Shown one piece after another: positions 1 to 6,676 of a DNA stretch of 40,473 nt. Position numbers and translations under genes: made by a program. The stretch's first letter is position 1. Every line of letters begins with the position of its first letter. Origin of the DNA: Lacticaseibacillus hulanensis (GTDB lineage: Bacteria > Bacillota > Bacilli > Lactobacillales > Lactobacillaceae); the NCBI RefSeq assembly GCF_004010095.1, contig NZ_RRYD01000031.1:1-40473 (forward strand), given 5' to 3'. Under the pieces are notes generated by a model. It saw nothing but the letters and a program-made list of their open reading frames with translations, was not told the DNA's origin and made no database searches.

Positions 1-13
1 AGAAGTTCAACTT
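1..13. other. attL: attL core (13-bp direct repeat)
   Basis: AGAAGTTCAACTT at the left edge is repeated exactly at 40461-40473 on the right edge. With the integrase gene immediately inside, this is the expected product of site-specific integration. The true core may extend beyond the window, which is cut at the repeat. No tRNA 3' end is visible next to it. Confidence 0.85.
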
Positions 14-37
14 TTAATAAAGTAGTTCTGTGATGTG

Positions 38-91
38 CGCCTATGTGCACGAACGCTGATATAACGGCGTTCGTTGTGCATAGGCGTTTTT
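38..91 (+). terminator. Long hairpin with T-run beside attL
   Basis: CGCCTAT (38-44) pairs with ATAGGCG (80-86) and ACGAACGC (49-56) pairs with GCGTTCGT (67-74). The bases between pair with two wobbles and one bulge. TTTTT follows at 87-91. It points rightwards, so it could stop host transcription entering the prophage. It faces the 3' end of the integrase gene. Confidence 0.6.
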
Positions 92-104
92 GTTTGTGCA
101 ATAT

Positions 105-158
105 TTATGTGTCATATCGGTGTCACTCCTTATTTTTTTCGGTGTCACTCGGTGTCAT
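105..158. promoter_or_regulatory. Left arm-type integrase sites
   Basis: Four copies of a GTGTCA(C/T) motif lie at 109-115, 119-126, 141-148 and 151-158, running into the 3' end of the integrase gene. The first two form a pair (105-126) that recurs with 3 mismatches in 22 bp at 40381-40402 by the right end. Paired repeats on both attP arms are typical of arm-type sites bound by the N-terminal domain of tyrosine recombinases. The binding role is inferred. Confidence 0.6.
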
Positions 159-1283
159 GAAGGAAGTGGCCGCCATGGCCTTAGCAATGCGCTCTTTCTG
201 TACCTTGACTGTGTGGACATAGACCTGCTCCGCGACCTTGGTAGTGCCGTCTCCGAGCATGTTAGCCACGTCCTTAATGGTTATGTTCGGGTCGGATGCG
301 TACAGGCGGCTGGCAAAACTATGCCGGAATCCGTGAAGTGTGATGTGTTTGAAATCAGCATCGAGATGGGCGTACACATCATGCAGCCAGTATCGTGGTT
401 GTTGTACGGTTAGGGGCTGTCCGTATCTGTTGGCAAACAGGTAGTCACTGTCTTTAAATAGGCGTTGCTGTTCCCAGTCGTCAACGACTGCACGCAACTC
501 TGGTGAAACAGTAAGTGTGCGGTTGCCGGCTTTTGATTTCGTGGGCCCTAGGATTTGTTTGCCGTTAGCGTCCTTTGTGACGGTCTGAGATATATGCACC
601 GTGTCGCCGTTGAAGTCGCTAAATCTGAGGGCAAGGCCTTCACCCATGCGTAGCCCACAATGTGCCAGTACGGTGAAGTAGGTGAATACCTGGGGGCTGA
701 CCTTTTTAGCAGCAAGTAGTAGCTGCGAGATTTCTTCGGAATCTAGATAATTTTCGCTGGTGTCGCCGTGGGGATTGACCGCATTCTGTGGAATAAAAAC
801 GTGTTTCATGGGGTTATCATCGATGTACTGCATACGCGTGGCAAAGTCAAAAATGCTGTTAACGTAGGCTGTTATCGTGGTGTAGTTAACAAGCTTCGCG
901 GGAAGTTCGTTGACGTATCCCTGCAAGTCCGCCGGGGTAACCTTGTCAATTAGTACGTCGCCCATAAATGACTTGATATGATTGCGGTACCGCGATTTGA
1001 TGTTATAGACAGTGGACGGCTTAACTGACTTGCTACGCGTTTCAAGCCATTCTGTATACACGTCCTCGAACGTCTTACCGTCTGGATGCACGGATGGTAT
1101 ACCTTCCTTGAGCAGTCGCTGGTACTCCATGTTTGCTTTGGTGTATGTCGGAAATCCTTGACGCTTACGTGCAACTCGTTTGCCTGTACGCGGATCGGTG
1201 CCAAGGCTCAGCCGAAACTTGTATTTTGTCTTGCCGTCGTCATCGACATACTCCTCAATCGCTGTGTTAGTGCGTTTTTTCAT
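123..1283 (-). CDS. int: Tyrosine recombinase / phage integrase
   Basis: 386 aa; integrates and (with an excisionase) excises the prophage at the flanking 13-bp core. Residues 1-60 form a basic AP2-like arm-binding domain, about 70-165 the SAM-like core-binding domain, and about 180-370 the catalytic domain. Catalytic residues seen are R212 in GLRMGE, K249/K251 in TKSKAG, H317 and R320 in LHGFRH, and nucleophile Y355 in EQVYVHT. Where many relatives have LGH this one has LGD (342-344), a variant known in Gram-positive element integrases. The start ATG has a strong AGGAGG 7-8 nt upstream. The gene is transcribed toward attL, and its last codons overlap the arm sites. Confidence 0.96.
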   Translation of the reverse strand: MKKRTNTAIEEYVDDDGKTKYKFRLSLGTDPRTGKRVARKRQGFPTYTKANMEYQRLLKEGIPSVHPDGKTFEDVYTEWLETRSKSVKPSTVYNIKSRYRNHIKSFMGDVLIDKVTPADLQGYVNELPAKLVNYTTITAYVNSIFDFATRMQYIDDNPMKHVFIPQNAVNPHGDTSENYLDSEEISQLLLAAKKVSPQVFTYFTVLAHCGLRMGEGLALRFSDFNGDTVHISQTVTKDANGKQILGPTKSKAGNRTLTVSPELRAVVDDWEQQRLFKDSDYLFANRYGQPLTVQQPRYWLHDVYAHLDADFKHITLHGFRHSFASRLYASDPNITIKDVANMLGDGTTKVAEQVYVHTVKVQKERIAKAMAATSFMTPSDTEKNKE

Positions 1284-1299
1284 GGTGCAAACCTCCTAA

Positions 1300-1363
1300 T
1301 GTGGTAAAATTGGGTATACAAAAACCACACGAGAATGGATTCCATTTTCGAAGGGTATACCCT
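1300..1363. promoter_or_regulatory. Palindromes upstream of int
   Basis: Three inverted repeats stand in a row in the int 5' region: TGTGGT/ACCACA (1300-1305/1324-1329), a near-perfect 21-nt hairpin at 1330-1350 with one central base and one G-T pair, and the perfect 12-bp palindrome AGGGTATACCCT (1352-1363). The octamer GGGTATAC also occurs at 1312-1319. They may be operators or folded RNA controlling int. No regulator can be assigned. Confidence 0.4.
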
Positions 1364-1380
1364 ATGTAGTTTTGTGTGAT

Positions 1381-1427
1381 AGCTCACTCCTGTTTACTTT
1401 GGTCGGTAGGGGAGTGGGCTTTTTTTA
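1381..1427 (+). terminator. Intrinsic terminator, plus-strand polarity
   Basis: AGCTCACTCC (1381-1390) pairs with GGAGTGGGCT (1411-1420), one G-T wobble, followed by seven T. It works only for rightward transcription, although both flanking genes (int and abi) read leftward. A small rightward RNA starting near 1300, or read-through from inside int, is therefore possible. The T-run overlaps the last codon of the Abi gene. Confidence 0.65.
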
Positions 1428-2384
1428 TTGGTTGAGAGGTGGCTTAGCCTGCCAGCCATCGGGAAAACCTAGTAATTTTGAAATATCATTAATTTCAATT
1501 GAATGTAGTTTATTTCCAAGTATCTTTGTACGTTTGCGAAGTGAATTATACAGAACACAGTATTCGGTCCTGCTTAAAAAACATTTAAGGCTAAGAATCG
1601 TTGGGTAAACGGACTTTCTTTCATCTTGCTCCCTAATATTGTACTTTGAATGTAATGGTTCATAATATTTTCCACTTGCACGAGTAGTAAATCCCAAAAG
1701 GCGGTTTCCATGTGCGCAAACGTTTCTGGTTTCGTGAACGTTCTTAATAAAAGATACTAAAGTTTCCGGCGGTAATACGAGGTTCGGCATCTGCAAGTTC
1801 TCTTCAAGAAATCCAGTCATGTCTTTTGCAATTTTATTTTGAATTTTTACAGGAAGACACGAAATTAAAGACTGAACATCTCCAAAATCGAGATAATCAA
1901 CTAGTACCCAGATTGGGACATCATCATAGTGAGTAACGTAGTAATTGATGGAGTTACCCTTGTATTTTTTGTTTTGCTTTATGAGCTTTGAAATCTTGGA
2001 AATTGTATAGATAACCTCAAGAATGACATCGTCGCGGTAGCAGCCAACATTCAAATACGCGTAACGCTTGTTTGGGTATGCTTCAGCAAACCTGTATGCG
2101 AGCGCTGATTTTAGATGATGTTCAGCCGATAAAATTCCGTTCAGCAAAATTTCCTTTATTTCCTTATCGTAAAAATAAAGATGACTTATTTCATCAAAGT
2201 CCGCGCCTTCGATAAACCTATCCGTCTCTTCTTGGAAATACTTGCTGTAGCCGTTGACAATGTTGTAGTAATTATTTGTTAAAAGATACCGTCGTGATCG
2301 TACTTCATCGTTGATGGTGAGGCCGCGTTCTTGCAGCAACTGTAGCTGTTCATCAATGGTCTTGAACTCACGTTTTTTCGACAT
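1425..2384 (-). CDS. Abi_2 (AbiD/AbiF-like) abortive infection protein
   Basis: 319 aa. The protein has the Abi_2 pattern: N-terminal RRYLLTNNYYNIVNGYSKYF (31-50), the block around LLNGILSAEHHLKSALAYRF (80-99), and C-terminal HETRNVCAHGNRLL (217-230). R220-N-x3-H225 is the Rx4H motif of HEPN ribonucleases. Such proteins are thought to kill or arrest an infected cell by cutting RNA, so this is a lysogenic-conversion gene protecting the lysogen from other phages. It lies between int and the immunity genes, a common place for defence cargo. An in-frame ATG at 2462 lies within the promoter -10 and is not the start. The ATG at 2384 has GAGGAG 8 nt upstream. That SD is buried in a hairpin (see the leader entry). 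The gene looks AT-richer than its neighbours, which fits separate acquisition. Confidence 0.87.
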   Translation of the reverse strand: MSKKREFKTIDEQLQLLQERGLTINDEVRSRRYLLTNNYYNIVNGYSKYFQEETDRFIEGADFDEISHLYFYDKEIKEILLNGILSAEHHLKSALAYRFAEAYPNKRYAYLNVGCYRDDVILEVIYTISKISKLIKQNKKYKGNSINYYVTHYDDVPIWVLVDYLDFGDVQSLISCLPVKIQNKIAKDMTGFLEENLQMPNLVLPPETLVSFIKNVHETRNVCAHGNRLLGFTTRASGKYYEPLHSKYNIREQDERKSVYPTILSLKCFLSRTEYCVLYNSLRKRTKILGNKLHSIEINDISKLLGFPDGWQAKPPLNQ

Positions 2385-2454
2385 AAAAAAACTCCTCATT
2401 TTTACATGAGGAGTCTCCGCAGCGGTCCCCGTAGAGATTACGCCGCTTCTCGTT
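2385..2454 (-). ncRNA. Structured leader / attenuator of the Abi gene
   Basis: The expected transcript from the promoter at 2461-2490 has about 70 nt before the Abi start. It can form AGCGG (2443-2447, minus-strand sense) with CCGCT (2421-2425), enclosing a hairpin UCUC-UACG-GGGA (2437-2426) whose loop is a stable UNCG type. A second hairpin with a perfect 9-bp stem (2391-2399/2406-2414) is followed by seven U (2391-2385). The 3' arm of that stem contains the Abi Shine-Dalgarno. The element is thus both an intrinsic-terminator shape and an SD-masking hairpin. I recall conserved RNAs reported upstream of AbiF-type genes, but could not test for a match. Confidence 0.55.
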
Positions 2455-2460
2455 ATCCTC

Positions 2461-2490
2461 ATGATAATGGAACCCGTCTGTGATTGTCAA
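2461..2490 (-). promoter_or_regulatory. Promoter of the Abi gene
   Basis: On the minus strand TTGACA (2485-2490) is followed after 18 bp by TATCAT (2461-2466), one mismatch from the sigma-A -10 consensus. It places the start of RNA near 2454, just ahead of the folded leader. Confidence 0.65.
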
Positions 2491-2628
2491 CACATTTCTA
2501 TATTAACTCTTGACAAAAGCGATAGTGAATGCATGTTGTGTTTTGGTGTAAAACTGCTGACTAGATGTGGTATGGCTAATTCTTGCGGCTTAACCATTAA
2601 CGCACCCCGCGCCCATGCAGAGCTACTT

Positions 2629-3051
2629 TTATTCTCGATACTTAACTCCATACTCGCATTCAAGATCATGGATGGTTTCAGGCAGCCTGTCGTGCTCCTC
2701 TACGTATAGGAAGGTGAGGAGAGTGCTGGCAAACTTGTCAGCCTGATACTCCAACTTGTTACGCCGCCCCGTACGATTGTAGAAGGTGGCAATTCCTGCG
2801 TGCATGATGACGTGGCCAAGCTCATGGGCCAGGACAGCATAGGCCTGCGGTGTGTATCGTATCTCTTGGCTTAGTGCGATGACGGGCCGACCATGCATGT
2901 ACACAGTGTGGCCAAGCAGCGTGGTGGGCATCCAAGCCCAGTGAACGCCGATGTTGAGATGGTCGCACAGTGTCCAGGGGTCGGCTGTGTGGTACCTGTG
3001 CTCAATGTATTCGGCGGTGCCGTCTGGGGTAGCCGGTGTTTCTAAGTTCAT
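2629..3051 (-). CDS. ImmA/IrrE-family metallopeptidase
   Basis: 140 aa. HELGH (76-80) is the zinc-binding motif with catalytic glutamate, and E101 in LEYQAD is the likely third ligand. Family members such as ImmA of ICEBs1 cleave the partner repressor and so trigger induction. Here the start overlaps the stop of the CI-like repressor by 4 nt (ATGA), so the two are translationally coupled, and the repressor lacks a self-cleaving peptidase domain. The protease is therefore the probable anti-repressor. It is about the usual family length. Confidence 0.9.
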   Translation of the reverse strand: MNLETPATPDGTAEYIEHRYHTADPWTLCDHLNIGVHWAWMPTTLLGHTVYMHGRPVIALSQEIRYTPQAYAVLAHELGHVIMHAGIATFYNRTGRRNKLEYQADKFASTLLTFLYVEEHDRLPETIHDLECEYGVKYRE

Positions 3052-3458
3052 TCAGCATCGCCTCGTTTCTGTGCCTTTTCTCCCTCCAATTCCTCCCAGA
3101 ATATCTGAGTGAGGGCAACGTTGAGCTGCCGACGTTCACCAGGGGTAAGCTCGCGGCCACCAAAATTAAGGCTGCTTGCCGCGTCGTCCTCGAGGAACTT
3201 CTTGAGGTCGGCCTTGTCGTCATCAGTCGCCCAGGATGGAGTTGAGGAGCTGTGTACCTGTGGGTCATCCGTGTTGCCCAGCAAGTAGTCTACCGAGACG
3301 TTGAGCACATCGGCCACGGCCTGAATGCGGTCAGCAGATGGAGTTTTCTTTTTCCAAGCGTATAGAGAGTTTAATCCCAATCCTGCGTGAGTTGCGGTTT
3401 CTTGAAGAGACCATCCTCTTTTTTTCGATGTTTCTTTTACCCTGTCAAATAAAGCCAT
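3048..3458 (-). CDS. CI-like XRE repressor
   Basis: 136 aa. Residues 1-60 form a Cro/C1-type helix-turn-helix (SLQETATHAGLGLNSLYAWK, 17-36) ending in the usual SVDYLLG. The C-terminal part is acidic and has no S24 peptidase, so induction likely depends on the ImmA-type protease encoded next. The start has GGAGG upstream (GGAGGAACCTTGAT-ATG). Divergent from the cro operon, it should hold lysogeny by binding the intergenic region. Confidence 0.9.
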   Translation of the reverse strand: MALFDRVKETSKKRGWSLQETATHAGLGLNSLYAWKKKTPSADRIQAVADVLNVSVDYLLGNTDDPQVHSSSTPSWATDDDKADLKKFLEDDAASSLNFGGRELTPGERRQLNVALTQIFWEELEGEKAQKRGDAE

Positions 3459-3491
3459 ATCAAGGTTCCTCCAACCCTGATGAAAAAAGTT

Positions 3492-3542
3492 ACTCGAAAG
3501 TTTTAAAAATCAGTTGACTAAATTATCCAATCGAGTTATGCT
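3492..3542 (+). promoter_or_regulatory. Early promoter (PR-like) with putative operators
   Basis: TTGACT (3514-3519), 17 bp, TATGCT (3537-3542) is a good sigma-A promoter firing toward cro. ACTCGA (3492-3497) and its inverted copy TCGAGT (3531-3536), the latter abutting the -10, are candidate repressor half-sites. A related ACTTTCGA occurs near 3701. A weaker leftward promoter for the repressor (TTGGAT, 17 bp, TTTAAA on the minus strand) overlaps the same stretch. Confidence 0.65.
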
Positions 3543-3545
3543 TTG

Positions 3546-3691
3546 TTCATCAAGTAATCAAGCGAACAGCTAACCAAGCCCTACTGATAAGTACTTTGGC
3601 GAGAACGACCAGTGGGGTAGCGTCTATGTTCGACTATTTCCTATGCACAAATCTTACTCCATGGGATAAGATTATGCAACTACTTGATGAA
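3546..3691 (+). ncRNA. Multi-branched structured 5' leader of the cro transcript
   Basis: A perfect 11-bp stem (TTCATCAAGTA 3546-3556 with TACTTGATGAA 3681-3691) closes about 125 nt. Inside are CGAACA/TGTTCG (3563-3568/3627-3632) continuing into GCTA/TAGC (3569-3572/3618-3621) and ACTG/CAGT (3583-3586/3610-3613), and a separate hairpin AATCTTA/TAAGATT (3650-3656/3667-3673) extended by TCC/GGA. The predicted transcription start (about 3549) falls in the first strand of the closing stem, so the fold would form the very 5' end of the early mRNA. The cro start codon follows 34 nt after it. No known riboswitch class is recognised. Confidence 0.55.
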
Positions 3692-3725
3692 GTTTTTCGT
3701 ACTTTCGAAGAAAGAAGGTGAATAC

Positions 3726-3944
3726 ATGCCAGAACAAGTATTACAGCGAGCCGCTAAGGACGTGAAAGTCAGCATCAAAAATAAGCTCAATGAGCGCGAA
3801 ATCAGTCAACGCCAACTAGCAGAGATGCTGGGAGTGAGTGAAACGATTCTGACCAACGCGATTCGCGGTGACGTTAGCCCACAGGCCATTCGTCTGCGCA
3901 CTGACATCTACAAGATTCTCGGAATGAACGAAAAGGAGGTGTAG
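3726..3944 (+). CDS. Cro-like XRE regulator
   Basis: 72 aa. Helix-turn-helix at about 25-50 (ISQRQLAEMLGVSETILTNA). First gene of the rightward early operon, opposite the CI-like repressor, so the natural role is Cro-type shut-off of the repressor promoter. The start chosen has AGAAGG 8-9 nt upstream. An upstream in-frame ATG at 3684 lies inside the closing stem of the leader and lacks a ribosome binding site. Confidence 0.85.
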   Translation: MPEQVLQRAAKDVKVSIKNKLNEREISQRQLAEMLGVSETILTNAIRGDVSPQAIRLRTDIYKILGMNEKEV

Positions 3945-3946
3945 GC

Positions 3947-4096
3947 ATGATCCACCATTACATTACTAAGTATGAGGAAGACGGGGAGGAGAAGATTGTG
4001 GCCTGGCTCCAAATCAACTTTTTTGGGTTCTTCCCAATCTGCTTCTCTAAACGAGAGCTTCGACAAAAAAATCACGCTACCCCTTCTCGTAAGTAG
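3947..4096 (+). CDS. Micro-protein, HHYITKYEEDG family (copy 1)
   Basis: 49 aa. Begins MIHHYITKYEEDG followed by K-x-VAWLQI and then an aromatic stretch (NFFGFFPICF) and basic tail. Good SD (AAGGAGG) within the end of cro, 2 nt after its stop. A second protein with the same first 13 residues (one change) and the same AWLQI block is encoded at 19761-19880. I recall similar short unannotated proteins in lactobacilli; the function is unknown. The last third overlaps the terminator of the opposing YjzC gene. Confidence 0.7.
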   Translation: MIHHYITKYEEDGEEKIVAWLQINFFGFFPICFSKRELRQKNHATPSRK

Positions 4097-4101
4097 CGTG
4101 A
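4065..4101 (-). terminator. Terminator of the YjzC gene
   Basis: Perfect 9-bp stem TCACGCTAC (4072-4080) / GTAGCGTGA (4093-4101). Read on the minus strand it is followed by seven T (4071-4065). Confidence 0.8.
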
Positions 4102-4111
4102 CTGTTAAGAG

Positions 4112-4276
4112 TTACTTCTTTGTCCAGCCGTTGCCGGGCTTAGAAGTTGGTGGTAGGCGGTCTCCTTGTTGAATCGTGGCATTGTGTCCGTGTGGGACGC
4201 TTCCGCCGCGAGGGCCTACCTCTTTGTACTTGCCGGCTGACTGATTGTCCGAGCCGGGCTTAATAGGCTTTGACAT
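4112..4276 (-). CDS. YjzC-like small protein
   Basis: 54 aa. Matches the YjzC family layout: KPGSDNQSAGKYKEVGPRGG (5-24), then GDRLPPTSKPGNGWTKK at the end. The family is small, glycine-rich and of unknown function, common in Bacillales and Lactobacillales. It is the only minus-strand gene inside the early operon and has its own terminator, so it is a moron-like insertion that may be expressed in the lysogen. The start was chosen for its AAGAGGA ribosome binding site; a longer in-frame ORF upstream has none. Confidence 0.8.
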   Translation of the reverse strand: MSKPIKPGSDNQSAGKYKEVGPRGGSVPHGHNATIQQGDRLPPTSKPGNGWTKK

Positions 4277-4412
4277 TAGCAAATCCTCTTTTCGTAAAGT
4301 TACCAGGGCTAATTGGCACCGGTACACAAGATATGCTAACACGCAATGCACGTGTGCACAACATATAGGCGGGTAGCAAGGACGTGGAACACATATAGGA
4401 AGGCGAACAAAT

Positions 4413-4616
4413 GTGTGGAACAAAATTCAAGAGCTTCTAACTCAAAGAGGAATGTCAGCTTATGAACTCTCAAAGGCTGCTGGGTACGACCAGACAGGAA
4501 TTATATACCGACTGAAGAACGGAGCAATTAAGAAGCCCAGCTTTGAGCTAATGGAACGAATTGCTGATGCTCTCGGTGTCAGCATGGATGAATTTAGAAA
4601 GAAGGAAGAGCAATGA
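4413..4616 (+). CDS. XRE-family regulator
   Basis: 67 aa, GTG start with AGGAAGG upstream. Whole protein is one Cro/C1 helix-turn-helix (MSAYELSKAAGYDQTGIIYRL at 14-34) ending GVSMDEF. Third XRE-type protein in the lysogeny/early region. Its stop overlaps the Rha start by 4 nt, so it is co-translated with the antirepressor and may tune the same switch. Confidence 0.85.
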   Translation: MWNKIQELLTQRGMSAYELSKAAGYDQTGIIYRLKNGAIKKPSFELMERIADALGVSMDEFRKKEEQ

Positions 4617-5320
4617 CAAAGTTAGTCATCATGCACAATCAGCAGGCAGTTACATCCAGCCTGCAGGTAGCGGAATCATTCGGCAAGCGGCACGGAGATG
4701 TAATCCGAGCCATTGAGGCAAAACTGAACTCAACGCAAAATTGCGCTCAGTACTCCGACATGTTCGCAGCGGGCGAATACGTTGATGGTTCAGGCAAGAG
4801 CAACAAGATGTATTACATGAATCGCGACGGCTTCACTTTCATCGCGTTTGGGTTCACCGGAGCAAAGGCTGACCAGTTCAAGCTCGATTACATCAACGCA
4901 TTCAACCAGCTTGAACAGCAGACTCGCAAGGCATTGCCACAGACTCCAGAAGAGCGCCTCATGCTCACGATGGATGTGGCTAACCGCACCGTTAAGCGCG
5001 TGAAGAAGATTGAGGCTGACGTGAAAGACCTCAAGGACAACCAGCTCGCATCTGCGGGACAGTACGCGTATGTCGGTAAGCACGCCAACCTGGCAGTGTC
5101 GGAGTATGTCGCGCTACATGGACTACAGCTGACGCAGAAGCAACGTGGGGCGCTGTACCACGACATTAACCACGGACTTAACACTTACCTGGGCATTCGC
5201 ACACGGACGCAGCTTAAAGCAAAAGACTTCGACAAGGCGTGTGACTTCATCAGCAACTGGACGCCATCGACGGCAGTAGCGATGCAGGTACGTACCGAAT
5301 CCGTGGATATGGAGGTATAG
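4613..5320 (+). CDS. Rha-family phage regulatory protein with ORF6C-like C-terminus
   Basis: 235 aa. N-terminal Rha domain (about 5-105): VTSSLQVAESFGKRHGDVIRAI and RDGFTFIAFGFTGAKADQFK are family hallmarks. C-terminal about 145-225 resembles ORF6C/KilA-C-type antirepressor modules (QKQRGALYHDINHGLNTYLG). Such proteins act as antirepressors or regulators in temperate phages. Overlaps the preceding XRE gene by 4 nt. Confidence 0.88.
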   Translation: MTKLVIMHNQQAVTSSLQVAESFGKRHGDVIRAIEAKLNSTQNCAQYSDMFAAGEYVDGSGKSNKMYYMNRDGFTFIAFGFTGAKADQFKLDYINAFNQLEQQTRKALPQTPEERLMLTMDVANRTVKRVKKIEADVKDLKDNQLASAGQYAYVGKHANLAVSEYVALHGLQLTQKQRGALYHDINHGLNTYLGIRTRTQLKAKDFDKACDFISNWTPSTAVAMQVRTESVDMEV

Positions 5321-5322
5321 CG

Positions 5323-5775
5323 ATGGCAGACGATGAATTGGTATCAATCAAGCGTTCAGACTTGCAGCAGATGATTGCTGACAGCATCGCCCAGGCACTT
5401 ACCAAGAAGAAGCCTACTACACCGCAAGCACTATTTGCCGGTGTTGCAATTGATGATAGCGAGATTAGGACTATCAACGAAAGGCATGGCATAGAGACCG
5501 GTAGCAGCCACAGCCCGAGCCACAACTGTGCTGTATACCGGCGCAGCCAGTATGAAGACGCTCAGGGGTTCAGCAGGGACGAAGGCCCATTTGAACGCGA
5601 AATCCACGAACCACTCAAGCGGCTTGCAATGATGGTATGCGGCGAGACCAAGAACAGCAATGTTGCTCGCGTAGACTTCGACCGGGTGCGGGACAACTAT
5701 TCTCAGTTCCGCGATTTGTTTGTAAAACTCTACGATGACCGGCTGGCTGGAATTGCTAAAGAACGGCGGGTGTAG
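5323..5775 (+). CDS. Phage protein of unknown function
   Basis: 150 aa, follows rha by 2 nt with GGAGG upstream. N-terminal helix (ELVSIKRSDLQQMIADSIAQAL), a Pro/Ser-rich linker, then a charged helical half with no signal or membrane segment. Not recognised. Its place suggests an early accessory role. Confidence 0.75.
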   Translation: MADDELVSIKRSDLQQMIADSIAQALTKKKPTTPQALFAGVAIDDSEIRTINERHGIETGSSHSPSHNCAVYRRSQYEDAQGFSRDEGPFEREIHEPLKRLAMMVCGETKNSNVARVDFDRVRDNYSQFRDLFVKLYDDRLAGIAKERRV

Positions 5776-5778
5776 CGC

Positions 5779-6009
5779 ATGTTAACGGAAACAGATGTAG
5801 AACGCATCGCGAAGGCTGTAGTCGCTGAGCTAAAGGCGAATCGACAGCAGAGTAAATCTCGGTGGCTTACGGCTACTGAGGCAGCCAAGTACATCGGACG
5901 TAGCCGGTCTAAGTTCTACGCGATGAAGCGTGAAGGTGAGTTCGAAGCACATGACGGCCTCTACAGCACCGATGAGCTGGACCTGGCAATTGGGAGGCTA
6001 CCACAATGA
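5779..6009 (+). CDS. HTH_17/excisionase-like DNA-binding protein
   Basis: 76 aa. Residues 30-72 are a MerR/excisionase-type winged helix (WLTATEAAKYIGRSRSKFYA ... GLYSTDELDLAI). Candidate excisionase or small regulator; phage excisionases of this fold often lie in early operons. No direct evidence ties it to the arm sites. Confidence 0.75.
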   Translation: MLTETDVERIAKAVVAELKANRQQSKSRWLTATEAAKYIGRSRSKFYAMKREGEFEAHDGLYSTDELDLAIGRLPQ

Positions 6010-6173
6010 TCAATCTACTAATTGACGTCGCTACCCTACTGATAGAACCGCTTGTGTGGCTCATGGTGCACCCTCGAGTTGTCGGTACCTGGGTGATTCT
6101 CATCCTTGCAATACTGGCGATTCGGTCAGTCGTAGGAAGCAGGAGGCAGCGTGATGAGAAGCACACTGAATAA
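6006..6173 (+). CDS. Small single-pass membrane protein
   Basis: 55 aa. Start overlaps the previous stop by 4 nt (ATGA). A hydrophobic helix (VVGTWVILILAILAI, about 25-39) is flanked by a hydrophobic N-terminus and a very basic tail (RSVVGSRRQRDEK). Function unknown. Supported by exact operon spacing. Confidence 0.65.
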   Translation: MINLLIDVATLLIEPLVWLMVHPRVVGTWVILILAILAIRSVVGSRRQRDEKHTE

Positions 6174-6384
6174 TGCACGGTACCAGATGGCTCGATACCG
6201 TCTAGCAAGTCACGCCAAGGATGCGGCAGAGAGCAGCGGAGTTCTCGACCTCGGTCCACTTGAGACCGTGAATGCACACTATGCTGCAAGCCAGGCAAAG
6301 GACACCATGGCCGACGCCATGGGACGTGTGACTGTGTTTGAAATTGTTGAGTTACAAAAGAACAAGGAGATGTTAAAGCTATGA
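6154..6384 (+). CDS. Small phage protein of unknown function
   Basis: 76 aa, start at the ATG 7 nt after AGGAGG (a GTG one codon earlier is too close). Alanine-rich helical protein without recognised domain. Overlaps its neighbours by 20 nt and 4 nt. Confidence 0.7.
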   Translation: MRSTLNNARYQMARYRLASHAKDAAESSGVLDLGPLETVNAHYAASQAKDTMADAMGRVTVFEIVELQKNKEMLKL

Positions 6385-6644
6385 AGCTAAGCAAGCAAGA
6401 GAAAGCACTTATTGACATGTTTCGAGATGGAGCTGATATTTGCGCCTACTTCTACAAGTGTCCAGATACAGCACACTGTGAGGCTAGGGTAGCGCCACTT
6501 GTCGAAATTGGGGCTAAAACTAAAGTTTACCAATCTGCAGAAACAATGTGGCTTGGAGCCAGCGTGGAACACATTAGAGTCGCTGCATTCCTAGAAGACA
6601 AAAAGCCCGCAGCGGGCGCAACCGCTACGGACTCAGATAAATAA
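6381..6644 (+). CDS. Small phage protein of unknown function
   Basis: 87 aa, 4-nt overlap with the gene before. Three cysteines (CAYFYKC, HCE) in the first 35 residues might bind metal. The last 15 residues are a disordered Ala/Thr/Asp tail. Not recognised. Confidence 0.7.
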   Translation: MKLSKQEKALIDMFRDGADICAYFYKCPDTAHCEARVAPLVEIGAKTKVYQSAETMWLGASVEHIRVAAFLEDKKPAAGATATDSDK

Positions 6645-6676
6645 CACGTTAAAGCTATTTACGAGGTAATTATAAC

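Noticed and set aside
1-110. tRNA gene at the attachment site
   Set aside because: No cloverleaf or T-arm sequence is seen; the symmetric sequence at 38-91 is a terminator-type hairpin.
341-355. Integrase LGD instead of LGH taken as loss of activity
   Set aside because: This change is found in active Gram-positive tyrosine recombinases, and all other catalytic residues are intact.
2385-2462. Longer Abi ORF starting at 2462
   Set aside because: The extra codons cover the promoter -10 and the folded leader; the start at 2384 has a proper SD and begins with the usual family sequence.
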